Assembly (NCBI GenBank): GCA_021732975.1
Contig: JAKFWC010000007.1
Coordinates: 1-63,051, forward strand
Length of the DNA stretch: 63,051 nucleotides
Direction: 5' to 3'
Origin: Planctomycetaceae bacterium
GTDB taxonomy: Bacteria > Planctomycetota > Planctomycetia > Planctomycetales > Planctomycetaceae
The notes under the pieces were generated by a model. It was given only the letters and a program-made list of their open reading frames with translations. It had not been told where the DNA came from and did no database searches. Shown here one piece after another: positions 55,523 to 63,051 of the stretch; positions within the stretch are counted from its first letter, which is position 1; the number at the start of each line of letters is the position of its first letter. Made by a program: the position numbers and the translations under genes.

Positions 55523-56277
55523 GGCCCCTCCGCATCAACGTCGAAAAACAGAAATTGGAGACAATCCCCCGCCCCTTTGAGGTTCCCCCAAAGAGATTGT
55601 TTCACATCGAGCAATCGCAACGGCAATCAGGCATCAGGTTCCGATGTGCAACTTTCACATGCCCGGCATCAACGCCGGGATATGCGAATGTCGGAACTGC
55701 CGTTCGCAGGTGGCGCATTATCACTGCCACGACCCCAGGAGAGCAATGAGAGCCGGATGTCTTTTACAGTCCGCATTTGATTGATTACGCAGGCTCAGCC
55801 ATCAATGGCAATCGCCTCTCGAATCATAAACGCATCGATCTGTCGTCGATTATTCAGAAAGCCGACAATCTCTCAACTGCGGACGCCGCAGCCACAAGTC
55901 TCCACTCCTTGCCGGCGCAGCCGCCTCAATCTCCGACGAATACTCCTGACCCCCACGCGCGGCCGCACGGCCCTGTGCCTTGCGATCTGACTGTCCGCCG
56001 GCCGCGACGGATTCGGCCGACAATTTCTTGACAGATGCGCTCGTTATACACAGCAGAAGGCAATGCACAGGCACGGTTGCCCGAACCATACTGGCACCGG
56101 TTCGTTTGCGACCTGTCAGCGAGCAACATGCCAATGCAGGGCGCTAGCTCCTACAGGATAGAAAACAATTGTGCGACAGGCATGTACGTCATGAACAGCA
56201 GATGACTATCGAGAACCAGAGATGAAAAGAATGCTGGTGTTTTTACTACACTCCCTTGATCGAAGAAAGGATCAGCC
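55523..56277. other. 755-base gene-free region
   Basis: Several short frames occur on both strands; none has a good start or family resemblance. It may contain decayed genes. The promoter of the small-protein/protease cluster should lie near its right end. Confidence 0.4.
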
Positions 56278-56613
56278 ATGAAAGTCGATGGAATTCAGCT
56301 TCCAAGTGGTCTTGGAGCCAGTCTCGGGGCCGCCACGTCTCCCGAAGAGTCTGCGAAGCTCTTCATGAATGCTGCCACAAAGGGTTTGGCAAAAGTGATT
56401 GCCGACTCGGTTCTCGCGGCCGTTGGCGAGACCGTCGGAGTGGGCAGCACGCCTCCCGACTGGACGAAGCTTATCAAAGCTTGTGTCCTGCAAGTCGATT
56501 GGGAGACTCCCCCGGGGACGGCTCTCCAAAAGTGTGTGGCGTTTTCTGAGTCCGATAGCGGCCCCGTTCTTGGCGGCATTGGGTTCAGCGTCGGAATCTC
56601 CGGCACGTTCTAA
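56278..56613 (+). CDS. Small protein A of the protease cluster
   Basis: A 111-residue protein of unknown family. It begins MKVDGIQLPSGLGASLG, has a helical middle (SPEESAKLFMNAATKGLAKVIADSVLAAVG) and a beta-rich second half (KACVLQVDWETPPGTALQKC, GGIGFSVGISGTF). GAAAGG upstream of the ATG is a plausible ribosome binding site. A second, frameshifted copy follows immediately, and the cysteine protease gene after that, so this is the first gene of a probable operon. It might be a substrate, chaperone or regulator of the protease. Confidence 0.65.
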   Translation: MKVDGIQLPSGLGASLGAATSPEESAKLFMNAATKGLAKVIADSVLAAVGETVGVGSTPPDWTKLIKACVLQVDWETPPGTALQKCVAFSESDSGPVLGGIGFSVGISGTF

Positions 56614-56638
56614 GCGCGTGAAATCTTTGGGGGGGGGC

Positions 56639-56952
56639 ATGGCACCATGGCAATCAGTTGCCTTCGGGCTTTCGAGCGAGCCTTGGTGCCACTTCCCCTG
56701 AAGTCGCCGCGAAGCAATTCATGAAATTGGCAACGCAAGGCTTGGCAACTGTCTTTCGCCGACGCCCTTCACGAAGCTCTTAGTGAAACTGGCGATGAGG
56801 ACTCGGGCTGGCGGAAACTTGTGAAAGGCTGCTTGTTGGAACTCCATTGGGAAACCCCATCTGGCACGTCTAGTCAGGTATGCATAGCAATTCCAGCTAA
56901 CGATCAGCTTGGCGCCAGGAAATTTAGTTTAGCTGTCAAGGGAGACTTCTGA
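56639..56952 (+). pseudogene. Frameshifted paralogue of small protein A
   Basis: Conceptual translation gives NQLPSGFRASLGATSPEVAA, KQFMKLATQGLATVF, then after a one-base shift ADALHEALSETGDEDSGWRK, LVKGCLLELHWETPSGTSSQ and VCIAIPAND to the stop at 56950-56952. This parallels protein A along its length. The shift is an extra T in GTCTTTCGCCGAC (near 56750). The first codons are also out of frame with either ATG (56639 or 56647), so there are two lesions. Its TGA overlaps the ATG of the protease gene, showing it was once translationally coupled. Confidence 0.75.
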
Positions 56953-57506
56953 TGCCTCTGCAAACAACAGCGCCTATCCAGATTCCAGACGTTCCCACTC
57001 CACTTGGTGGTGCAGACCTTCAAATTGATCTGATCTATCAAGAGCAAACCCAATGGTGCTGGGCCGCTTGCATGGAGATGGTCTTCAGGAAGAACGGCGA
57101 TCTTACAACGACACGCTGTAAGATTGCCAATGCCGCTTTTGATCTGCAAGGGTGTTGCTCATCACCATCAAGCAGTCTTTGCAATAAACCATGTCCAATC
57201 ACCAACATCGGTACGGAATGGCAGCGGTGGGGCTATAATTCGATGTTCAATGCAGTGGCAATTGCATTTAACGCTTTAAAATTTGACTTGGACTCTGGTC
57301 GCCCCGTTGAAGTCGGAATCAAATGGAGTGGCGGTGGTGGGCATGCCATTTTGATTACGGGCTGGAACGAACAAAACGGTGTGGGTTATCTGACTGTGAA
57401 TGATCCGACATACGGCAAATCACAGATTGAATACCAAACACTCGTGTCACGATACAACGGCACAGGGTCTTGGAAGTGGTCCTGGTCAGGAATCAGAAGG
57501 GGTTAA
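56952..57506 (+). CDS. Papain-like cysteine protease, AvrRpt2 family
   Basis: A 184-residue C39/C70-type cysteine protease resembling the Pseudomonas effector AvrRpt2. The nucleophile is in QTQWCWAACMEM (Cys36), the His in GGGGHAILITGWN (His131) and the Asp/Asn in YLTVNDPTYG (Asp151). A cluster of extra Cys (56, 68, 69, 77, 81) may bind metal or form disulfides. No signal peptide is seen. It overlaps the stop of the upstream paralogue pseudogene by one base and is followed four bases later by another small gene. Target and role are unknown: an effector, a maturation protease or a defence/conflict enzyme are all possible. Confidence 0.82.
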   Translation: MPLQTTAPIQIPDVPTPLGGADLQIDLIYQEQTQWCWAACMEMVFRKNGDLTTTRCKIANAAFDLQGCCSSPSSSLCNKPCPITNIGTEWQRWGYNSMFNAVAIAFNALKFDLDSGRPVEVGIKWSGGGGHAILITGWNEQNGVGYLTVNDPTYGKSQIEYQTLVSRYNGTGSWKWSWSGIRRG

Positions 57507-57510
57507 TCAC

Positions 57511-58074
57511 ATGCCACATTTTCGATCTTTGCCGCAAGCCTCTCTACAGTCAATCGCTGACCAATTGGGGAACCTCTTCAACGTCCCCGAACGACTTGGG
57601 GCCGCTGGTACGTCCGTGACATTGAACGAAGCGATCGAACTTTGGTCACTTCCCGCAGATGCAACGCTGGAGCCGACGAACGATTTTCGCCTCTTGGCAC
57701 AACGAACTGGACAGTGGCACCATCAAATCAAGCTCGGAGGGAATGCTGCTGCCACAGCATTGTCAATGCCCAGTGGGCCGGCAGCCGAGGACTGGAAAGT
57801 CACACAGTTCTCGCAAGGCGATTTGGCGGCGAAAATTGATGAAGTAGTCGGATGGTTGAGTGCCAACGCTCCCGCGAACGCTGAGGTGCGATTGTTGATG
57901 ATTCCAGCATACCAAGTAGTGGCGGCATGGTTGTTGGATAATAACGACCAATCCGTTGTAATAATCAGTGCCACAAGGCCGATCAGCGACACACTTGGAC
58001 CGCATCATTTTTTCACAACAAAAGAAGTGCTGGATGTCTTGCGTTCAGTGTCAGTTGCCGAAGGAATCATCTGA
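57511..58074 (+). CDS. Protein B of the protease cluster, unknown function
   Basis: A 187-residue protein beginning MPHFRSLPQASLQSIADQLG at 57511, four bases after the protease stop and preceded by AGAAGGGG. It is alpha/beta in look, with VRLLMIPAYQVVAAWLLDNN and SVVIISATRPISDTLGPHHF. No family was recognised. Close spacing suggests it is cotranscribed and functionally linked to the protease, perhaps as an immunity or inhibitor protein. Confidence 0.65.
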   Translation: MPHFRSLPQASLQSIADQLGNLFNVPERLGAAGTSVTLNEAIELWSLPADATLEPTNDFRLLAQRTGQWHHQIKLGGNAAATALSMPSGPAAEDWKVTQFSQGDLAAKIDEVVGWLSANAPANAEVRLLMIPAYQVVAAWLLDNNDQSVVIISATRPISDTLGPHHFFTTKEVLDVLRSVSVAEGII

Positions 58075-58451
58075 CTTCTCCGAGTTTCCAGAGGACAGAA
58101 ACGTTTTGTTCCAGCCCTGAAACAAAACCATGCTTTGCGGCCATGCCGTCTTCTTCTCTGCAAAGCCGGCACATCGCTAGCTGAATTTTACACTACTCAT
58201 TTACAATCGATATCCGACATCGATACCGCTATCGATGGCATTAAGTGGTACACGTGCAACAATTTCAATCGCGGTCAGGTTCCACGACAGTTGGCTACGA
58301 TAGCATAGTATTTTCTGCGTGTAATATACAAGCGATGTCGAAGCCAAAAGTTGACGAACACTAGCCATCGGGCTCATTTGTAAATTTCGCAGCGATAAAT
58401 AATACAGCAAACATGTTTCCGATACGGTGGCTGCCCACCGTCCCGACAACT
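58075..58451. other. AT-richer intergenic region
   Basis: About 380 bases, richer in A and T than the rest of the window, with no supportable gene or RNA. It may be recently acquired DNA. Confidence 0.4.
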
Positions 58452-58685
58452 ATGCAACTCGTGTATCTGACAGAATTGTTTGATCTCGTTGTGAGCGGCC
58501 GGCTTCAGGCTTTTGGTCTGCGTCGGCATGACGCGAACCCGAGACTAATCCAAATCAGAGTCCGTGCCCACAATTGCTCCGATGAATTGTGGGTTGACAT
58601 CAGCGTCATGGAGTCGTCTGAAAACCTGCCTACACTGATTGAAGAGATGCTCAATACGCTGATTGATCAAGTATCCCCAGGGTAA
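58452..58685 (+). CDS. Small hypothetical protein
   Basis: A 77-residue frame starting MQLVYLTELFDLVVSGRLQA, with a beta-strand-like RLIQIRVRAH and a C-terminal helix LPTLIEEMLNTLIDQ. No family was recognised and the ribosome binding site is weak. Amphipathic periodicity makes it more likely real than not. The frame is open 13 codons further upstream. Confidence 0.4.
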   Translation: MQLVYLTELFDLVVSGRLQAFGLRRHDANPRLIQIRVRAHNCSDELWVDISVMESSENLPTLIEEMLNTLIDQVSPG

Positions 58686-58739
58686 CTTCTTGACGGGTCA
58701 TTGACTTACCGTCGCGATATCGCCGGCGATCACATCAGT

Positions 58740-59190
58740 TTTTATCGCCGTCGCGGCTGTCGGGTATTTCTGGACGCCATCAAAACATACTCGCCACGCC
58801 GGGATATACGGCGAACGCCACGTGCATCTTCGCGACGCGATGGCCCGCGTCCTGTCACAAAGCCCACGCCATCCGCGGCAAAGCCCGCAGCAGACTCCCA
58901 TCCACGGCGATCAACCTCGCCAGCGCGGCTTCCTTCGCCAGAGGAAACGCCGCCCGGCTTTGTCCCGCCTGCGCGGCCTGTTCGGAGACGATCGGCTTCA
59001 GCGCCGCCGGGTCAAACACGCGGGCCGCTTCGCTGAGCGACCCCAATGATGTTGGCTTCACCCCGCAGAGCCGCGGGACATTTTCCAGCGTCGTGAACTG
59101 CCGAACCCCGCGCAATGTGGTCACGATCGGATTGAAGAAGTACAACACCCAGTTCCGTACTTGGGATGGGTGACGTTCGCCACGGCGCTC
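58740..59190 (-). pseudogene. IS4-type transposase remnant
   Basis: On the minus strand the translation gives VRNWVLYFFNPIVTTLRGVR, GSLSEAARVFDP, AVDGSLLRALPRMAWAL, then after a frameshift near 58855 QDAGHRVAKMHVAFAVYPGV. This follows the N-terminal third of planctomycete IS4-family transposases, where AVDGS/T contains the first catalytic Asp. The rest of the gene is missing. No terminal inverted repeat was recognised. Confidence 0.72.
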
Positions 59191-59276
59191 AACTTTGCAA
59201 TCTGACGGCTCACCTGATCATCATGACAACGATGCCCGTGCCTGAATGAACGTCACCACATTTTGATGAAGGCCAC

Positions 59277-60392
59277 ATGAACAGACTTCTCACAATGTTG
59301 ATTCCGACCGTTGTCCTCTTCACACGAGGAGCGGTTGCCGGGGTTGATTTGAGTCAGTCAACCGTCTCTTCCGATCTGGGAACGGTTCCTGCGGGGGCGG
59401 TGGTGACGGTGAATGTGGTGCTCAAGAATTCGGGGGATACGGCGTCGGAGGGGACGGATGTACGAGTTCGGTTTCCGTACAACGGGTTTCTCGTACGGAT
59501 TGACGAACTGCCCGAGTTGAAGCGGGACGACAACGATCGCGAGGTGACAGCGGTCGTGAACATTCCCGCGGGAGGAGAGTATCGATTTTCGTACGACCTG
59601 CTGGCATCCCGCAAAGAAGCGCAACACACGCTGTCGTCGGATATCGAAGTCCGAAACTTTCTGGCTGACGCGCGGTTGGATACCGAGTTTTCGATCAAGA
59701 TCAGCAACGCGCCATCCACGGCGGGAGTCGTCATCGGCGGATTGAGGTTTCATCCCGCAGCGTTCTGGTTGCTGGGATGGATGGTCTTCGGCGGATTGTT
59801 TTTCGTCTGGATGCAATCGCGGTTGCAGTGGGTTCGGGAACATCCGAAGTCCAGCGTGCTGCCGTCTGATGTCCGTCAATTCCCCGCATTTGGGCTCGTC
59901 GCGTTGATCATGGTTCCGCTGGCGTTTCTGATGGTCGGGGCAGGACTCGCGTGGCGTGATCTGCAAACGCTGACGAGTTGGAAAGAGGCTCAAGCGACCA
60001 TCCTTGACCGACGCGAAGTCATCAAGACGGAGTCGCGAAAGGAAGCCGGGAAGCCGAGACAAACAAGTACCACACGCACTCCGGAATTCGCTTTGAAGTA
60101 TCAAGCGAGCGAACGCGAAGTGATTTCATCCGGCTTTGATACCGGAACGTCCCTGCACATCGGCGGCCAAGTGATGGGGAAGGCCGCGATGGACGAATGG
60201 GTCCCTGGTAAAACGATTCCTTGTTGGTACGACCCCGCCGATCCCTCTAACGTGGTCGTCCGGCGTGGCTTCGGTGGAGCCTACATCTTCTTCCTGATCC
60301 CGCTACCAATCCTCTGGTTCGGCCTGAGGCAACTGCGAAAAGTCAGCAAAGCCGTCAGCCAGCTTGATGAACTCGAATCGGCGGTCGGTTAG
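59277..60392 (+). CDS. DUF3592 membrane protein with N-terminal Ig-like domain
   Basis: A 371-residue protein. It has a signal peptide (1-22), then a CARDB-like Ig domain (about 25-150: TVPAGAVVTVNVVLKNSGDT and AGGEYRFSYDLLAS). A transmembrane helix lies near 165-180 and another near 205-225. A DUF3592 domain follows: LTSWKEAQATILDRR, EFALKYQASEREV and PCWYDPADPSNVVVRRG, with a last helix (GAYIFFLIPLPILWFGL). DUF3592 function is unknown. It is probably an inner-membrane protein with a periplasmic domain and has no obvious link to neighbours. Confidence 0.8.
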   Translation: MNRLLTMLIPTVVLFTRGAVAGVDLSQSTVSSDLGTVPAGAVVTVNVVLKNSGDTASEGTDVRVRFPYNGFLVRIDELPELKRDDNDREVTAVVNIPAGGEYRFSYDLLASRKEAQHTLSSDIEVRNFLADARLDTEFSIKISNAPSTAGVVIGGLRFHPAAFWLLGWMVFGGLFFVWMQSRLQWVREHPKSSVLPSDVRQFPAFGLVALIMVPLAFLMVGAGLAWRDLQTLTSWKEAQATILDRREVIKTESRKEAGKPRQTSTTRTPEFALKYQASEREVISSGFDTGTSLHIGGQVMGKAAMDEWVPGKTIPCWYDPADPSNVVVRRGFGGAYIFFLIPLPILWFGLRQLRKVSKAVSQLDELESAVG

Positions 60393-60943
60393 TGAATTGG
60401 ATCTGAACCACCACCCGCGAACAATCAGCGTGGTATCTATCGTGTGGCTGCGAATTCGCGATCCATCAAACCCGATTATTCTCCCGCACAAGCCCATCGT
60501 CGTTTTCGGCAGTGAGCTTATTGCTTGGAATCAAAATTTCCAAACATGGCATGCCGAGTTTAAACGGCGTCCTGCTACGCCAGGGTTACCTCGACGACAT
60601 TGCTGCAACTCGTTTGCCTGACTCAGATTCCCATGGTTCAAAAGGCAGGCTTCCCGGTGACTTTGGCGGTCGATTCCGTTAATTTCTGTAGTGTTACAAA
60701 ATAGTAGTGACGATGGCCAGCTTTTTTGCAGGAACCTTCTACTCACTCGCACAACGACTATCGAGCATGAACTGTCTCTCGGGAAATTCACACTCCACAT
60801 ACTTGACGCACGGCCAGTACCAGTTTTAGGCTATTCACCTCACGACCGTGGATTCTGGCTTCGATCGTTTCCTGAAGCTGAATCATCCCTCCTTATTGCT
60901 GTCTTGTGGTGTGTCTGCACCACAAGACAGCCGGAGTGTACTC
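60393..60943. other. Gene-free region ending in a perfect hairpin
   Basis: About 550 bases without a supportable gene. It ends with the palindrome at 60900-60929, which lies just before the LEPR-XLL fragment. Confidence 0.4.
60900..60929 (+). other. Perfect 12-bp hairpin
   Basis: TGTCTTGTGGTG (60900-60911) pairs perfectly with CACCACAAGACA (60918-60929) around a six-base loop. It lies 14 bases before the ATG at 60944. It could be an operator, a terminator without a T tail, or a recombination site. Confidence 0.6.
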
Positions 60944-61342
60944 ATGGCGCTGCAGGATTGGCTGTGCGGTTTGCGTCGAGGGCAACTGCGGGGAAGGGAA
61001 CCGCGGTCTCAATCGGGACGGATAGCACCTTTCCTGTCGGCCGAAGTCAGGCCGCTGGAAACCCGGCAGATGTTGAGTGGCATGAACACCACTCCGCAGC
61101 TGATCTCCATCGCGGGAACGGTGGATCCCAGCGAGCCGACGACCACGCAGGCCATGGGTCTCTTTACGGATGATGTCTTCACCTCCGGGTACCTGTATCT
61201 CGCGCTAACATATTCAGGAAATGGGGTGTCACTGCAGAACAGATCCAGAAGCTTCGAACTGCAACGAAGGATGTTGTATTTAAGAATGGGCGGCACGGCG
61301 GCGATTTTTCGACAACTGCACATAACCAAATATTCAGATTGA
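60944..61342 (+). pseudogene. N-terminal fragment of a LEPR-XLL protein
   Basis: The frame starts MALQDWLCGLRRGQLRG and contains EVRPLETRQMLSG, a form of the LEPR-XLL motif that opens large exported proteins such as the one at 34123. After GYLYLALTYSG the frame loses sense and stops at 61340-61342. At that point another frame carries a toxin-like C-terminus. I read this as the first ~85 codons of a large surface protein whose body was deleted. Confidence 0.6.
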
Positions 61343-61449
61343 TCGACCAGTCCCCAGATTACGCAACATTCATCAAAAAACTTCGCCAATGGGCCGACGA
61401 AAACCTTGTTGGAGGTGCTTCGTCTTTACCAGAAGGATTGCGTCCATGA
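61210..61449 (+). pseudogene. Orphan toxin C-terminal tip
   Basis: Frame 1 relative to the fragment above reads GVTAEQIQKLRTATKDVVF, KNGRHGGDFSTTAHNQIFRL, IDQSPDYATFIKKLRQWADE and NLVGGASSLPEGLRP. It stops with TGA at 61447-61449, which overlaps the ATG of the Imm22-type immunity gene. No start codon is available, so it is a displaced C-terminal tip of a polymorphic toxin, not a complete gene. The toxin family is not identified; HGGDF and the final LPEGLRP look conserved. Confidence 0.6.
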
Positions 61450-61817
61450 AGGTATCCGTATGGGCTGGAAATGCCTCGACATGGGCAGACTTAAATTCAT
61501 GCCTGGAATTTGCTTTCAATGAAGATGGCGAAGCGATTCCTGGGCCATTTGCGAGAGCTTTCGAGATCGACTGGTTCGATGAAGATTTCCGCGAGGCAAC
61601 TGTAATTGATGGGCATGCTACTTCAGCAAAAGAACTGTTCTCACGACATTCCCGTGGAGAAGAGATTGCTATTGCACTTTGTCATAAAGTAGATTTATCG
61701 AACCGGCTTAATGCGACGGTTGCAATATTCGACTTTACATACCACGGCAAAGTGATTTCAGCAATTCTAGACAATGTGAGTCTGTCGTTTATTGGAATCG
61801 TAGAATTGCCTGAATGA
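61446..61817 (+). CDS. Imm22-family immunity protein
   Basis: A 123-residue protein matching the Imm22 (DUF4284) pattern: MKVSVWAGNASTWADL (family: VSIWLGNF), AFNEDGEAIPGPFARAFEID, WFDEDFREATVID, and the closing TVAIFDFTYHGKV and LSFIGIVELPE. Imm22 proteins neutralise C-terminal toxin domains of contact-dependent or secreted polymorphic toxins in the cytoplasm. The start at 61446 was chosen because of the ATGA overlap with the toxin-tip frame; the frame is open 19 codons upstream. It appears intact. Confidence 0.78.
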   Translation: MKVSVWAGNASTWADLNSCLEFAFNEDGEAIPGPFARAFEIDWFDEDFREATVIDGHATSAKELFSRHSRGEEIAIALCHKVDLSNRLNATVAIFDFTYHGKVISAILDNVSLSFIGIVELPE

Positions 61818-62049
61818 CATAAAGTGGTATGTGGCCCCTGCGCTCGTATGGGCGGCTTCTCTGAGCGTACTTCAGTCTACCGGAGTGACGAGGTGGTGGA
61901 AGGCGTCACACTGGCGAAACAGCAGCCTTTTCTTACTGTCATGCGAAGATGCCAGATGGCAACAATCGCGACTTTCTGACAAAAACTAAGCATCGACTTA
62001 ATCCATATTATTAAGAGAGACTGTCCCAGCTTGCCCTAAATGAGGTGCC

Positions 62050-62504
62050 ATGAGCCAAACACAAATGGACATGCTTATTGATGGTTTTATTAACAAGAAT
62101 GTGGAGCCGGTGCGACTGAAGCAGACATTCGTATGGCCGAAAACACGCTTGCAGTAAGGCTGCCGGAAAGTTACCGCCACTATTTACGGAGGATCGGGTG
62201 GGGTCGTTTTTCCTGTGAAGAGCTGTATGGGCTTGGGATTGATACGCCGTCACATTTGGAGCTTGTTAAAAATGCGATGGCGGAACGGGATATGATGGGG
62301 CCGCCAATGCCGCCAACTCTTGTCCCACTAATGAATGATGGGGCCAGAAATCATTACTGCATAGACACATCGGCGACTATCATGGGTGAATGCCCAGTGG
62401 TTTTCTGGGACCATGAAGAAGGCCACAACCAAAAGCCAAACAAAGTTGCGGATTCTTTCGAGCAATGGCTGATTAATTTGCTGGCCGAACTGTCCAATTT
62501 CTAA
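62050..62504 (+). pseudogene. SUKH (SMI1/KNR4) immunity protein, N-terminally frameshifted
   Basis: The intact part (62133-62504, 123 residues) has the SUKH-1 pattern: LAVRLPESYRHYLRRIGWGR, ELYGLG, LVPLMNDGARNHYCIDTS, PVVFWDHEEG and FEQWLINLLAEL. Upstream, ATG 62050 with GAGGT before it encodes MSQTQMDMLIDGFINKNVEP. In the main frame, GATEADIRMAENTLAV directly precedes the ATG at 62133. Joining them needs one extra base near 62104-62110 (for example CCGGG for CCGG). So the gene has a single-base frameshift, or a sequencing error. A shorter product from 62133 is possible. Confidence 0.8.
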
Positions 62505-62590
62505 TTATGGCGGTGCGACATCGCTCGCCAGCCAGTGAGGATGAAAGTGCCACTACTTCGCCTGTGCGGTTGCCCAGCAGAAGCTATATC

Positions 62591-62770
62591 ATGATTCTGC
62601 TAAAACAAGGGAGAAAGCCCACGTGGGAAGTGATCGAAGAAATTGAAACAAAGGCCTTGATCGCACGGGGAGCAAAAGCGGATGAAGCTCTAGAAGCAGT
62701 GAAAAGGATAATTCAGGTGTTAAAAGATCGTGGAGTAACCGGCCCGACAACAATTCCATCGGGAAGATAA
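62591..62770 (+). pseudogene. Possible second toxin tip
   Basis: About 59 codons reading MILLKQGRKPTWEVIEEIET, KALIARGAKADEALEAVKRI and IQVLKDRGVTGPTTIPSGR. Short helical tips ending GVTGPTxIP-like sequences are what I recall from polymorphic toxin C-termini, and an immunity-like gene follows four bases later. The frame is open up to 62507 without homology. It may instead be a small stand-alone protein. Confidence 0.4.
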
Positions 62771-62774
62771 CGAC

Positions 62775-63047
62775 ATGAAACCTGAGATCGAAGAGTTCGC
62801 TCGATTACTGATTGAGCACGTTCGCGATATGGCGGTCGATAGTTGTGATAATACACTTCATCCCGAGGCAACCCACGTTGTGGCGCAGAGATGGCGAGAG
62901 CATATCCTGAAAGGGGATGCATCCCAGGGCAATCGCATGTTAGACCTCGGAAAAGGCGGTCCAAATCTGTTCGAGGACTTGCTCGTCCCAGCCGGCGCGG
63001 AGTCGTTTGCCGCGGATGTTGTCTTTGACCGTGGTGTCGCGCTGTAA
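62775..63047 (+). pseudogene. Immunity-like small protein, truncated by insertion
   Basis: The first ~57 codons (MKPEIEEFARLLIEHVRDMA, CDNTLHPEATHVVAQRWREH, ILKGDASQGNRML) resemble a planctomycete small-protein family whose members I recall as ~80-90 residues with VAKRWRE in the middle. After about 62940 the frame runs into DNA that encodes a transposase-like C-terminus on the other strand, so the native 3' end is missing. Confidence 0.45.
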
Positions 63048-63051
63048 AATG
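62940..63051 (-). mobile_element. Possible 3' end of a transposase gene, cut by window edge
   Basis: The minus strand reads LQRDTTVKDNIRGKRLRAGW, DEQVLEQIWTAFSEV and a stop at 62940-62942. The basic, Trp-containing end is what transposase C-termini often look like. The join coincides with the loss of sense in the plus-strand immunity-like gene. Only 37 codons are visible, so the family cannot be named. Confidence 0.35.

Noticed and set aside
55850..56134. 94-codon minus-strand frame in the gene-free region
   Set aside because: No recognisable family, an overlapping frame of similar size and no ribosome binding site. It may be decayed DNA but cannot be supported.
60691..61173. 160-codon plus-strand frame overlapping the LEPR-XLL fragment
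   Set aside because: It overlaps the frame with the PLETRQMLSG motif, and its own sequence has no pattern.

Overview
The window looks like chromosomal DNA of a member of the Planctomycetota (order Planctomycetales or close to it). The indicators are two sulfatases, three consecutive DUF1501 proteins with twin-arginine signals, secreted Gfo/Idh/MocA and TIM-barrel sugar enzymes, a giant cadherin-repeat protein with the LEPR-XLL motif, and an ECF sigma factor next to a Ser/Thr kinase carrying a formylglycine-enzyme-like domain. This is inferred from protein families; no marker-gene comparison could be run.

Region 1 (1-10.3 kb): a sulfatase, a Bacillus Tgl-like transglutaminase, a TPR membrane protein, a secreted protein of unknown role, then late haem synthesis genes hemD, hemE and hemG/hemY, and a BON-domain protein. 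Region 2 (10.3-17.6 kb): a large arylsulfatase divergent from three DUF1501 genes. Region 3 (17.7-26.5 kb): an exported protein made of two tandem truncated-haemoglobin domains divergent from an ECF sigma/ChrR-like cupin pair; a transglutaminase-like operon; class II fructose-bisphosphate aldolase; a lipoprotein; and a Co/Ni ECF transporter (CbiMN fusion, CbiQ, CbiO). Region 4 (26.5-34 kb): a solitary AddA-like helicase-nuclease, a degenerate protein kinase, and prfB with its programmed +1 frameshift. Region 5 (34-51.2 kb): the ~2000-residue propeller/cadherin protein, a pyruvyltransferase-like protein, tRNA-Lys, an acyl-activating enzyme/aldehyde dehydrogenase pair, an oxidoreductase, an esterase, a TIM-barrel enzyme, a REP-associated transposase with its palindromes, and ychF.

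Region 6 (51.2-63.05 kb) is an accessory zone. It opens with a tyrosine-recombinase remnant. It then holds an ECF sigma/kinase pair, a four-gene cluster around an AvrRpt2-like cysteine protease (with a frameshifted paralogue), an IS4-type transposase remnant, a LEPR-XLL N-terminus abutting an orphan toxin tip, an Imm22 immunity gene, a frameshifted SUKH immunity gene, and a further tip/immunity-like pair cut by what looks like a transposase end.

The gaps between genes carry several unrelated families of long imperfect inverted repeats (80-140 bp, miniature-element-like). One family is clearly linked to the REP-associated transposase. The best candidates for new biology are the AvrRpt2-like protease cluster, the toxin-tip/immunity array, the tandem exported globin with its sigma-factor neighbour, and the anti-sigma-like zinc finger/kinase/FGE fusion.
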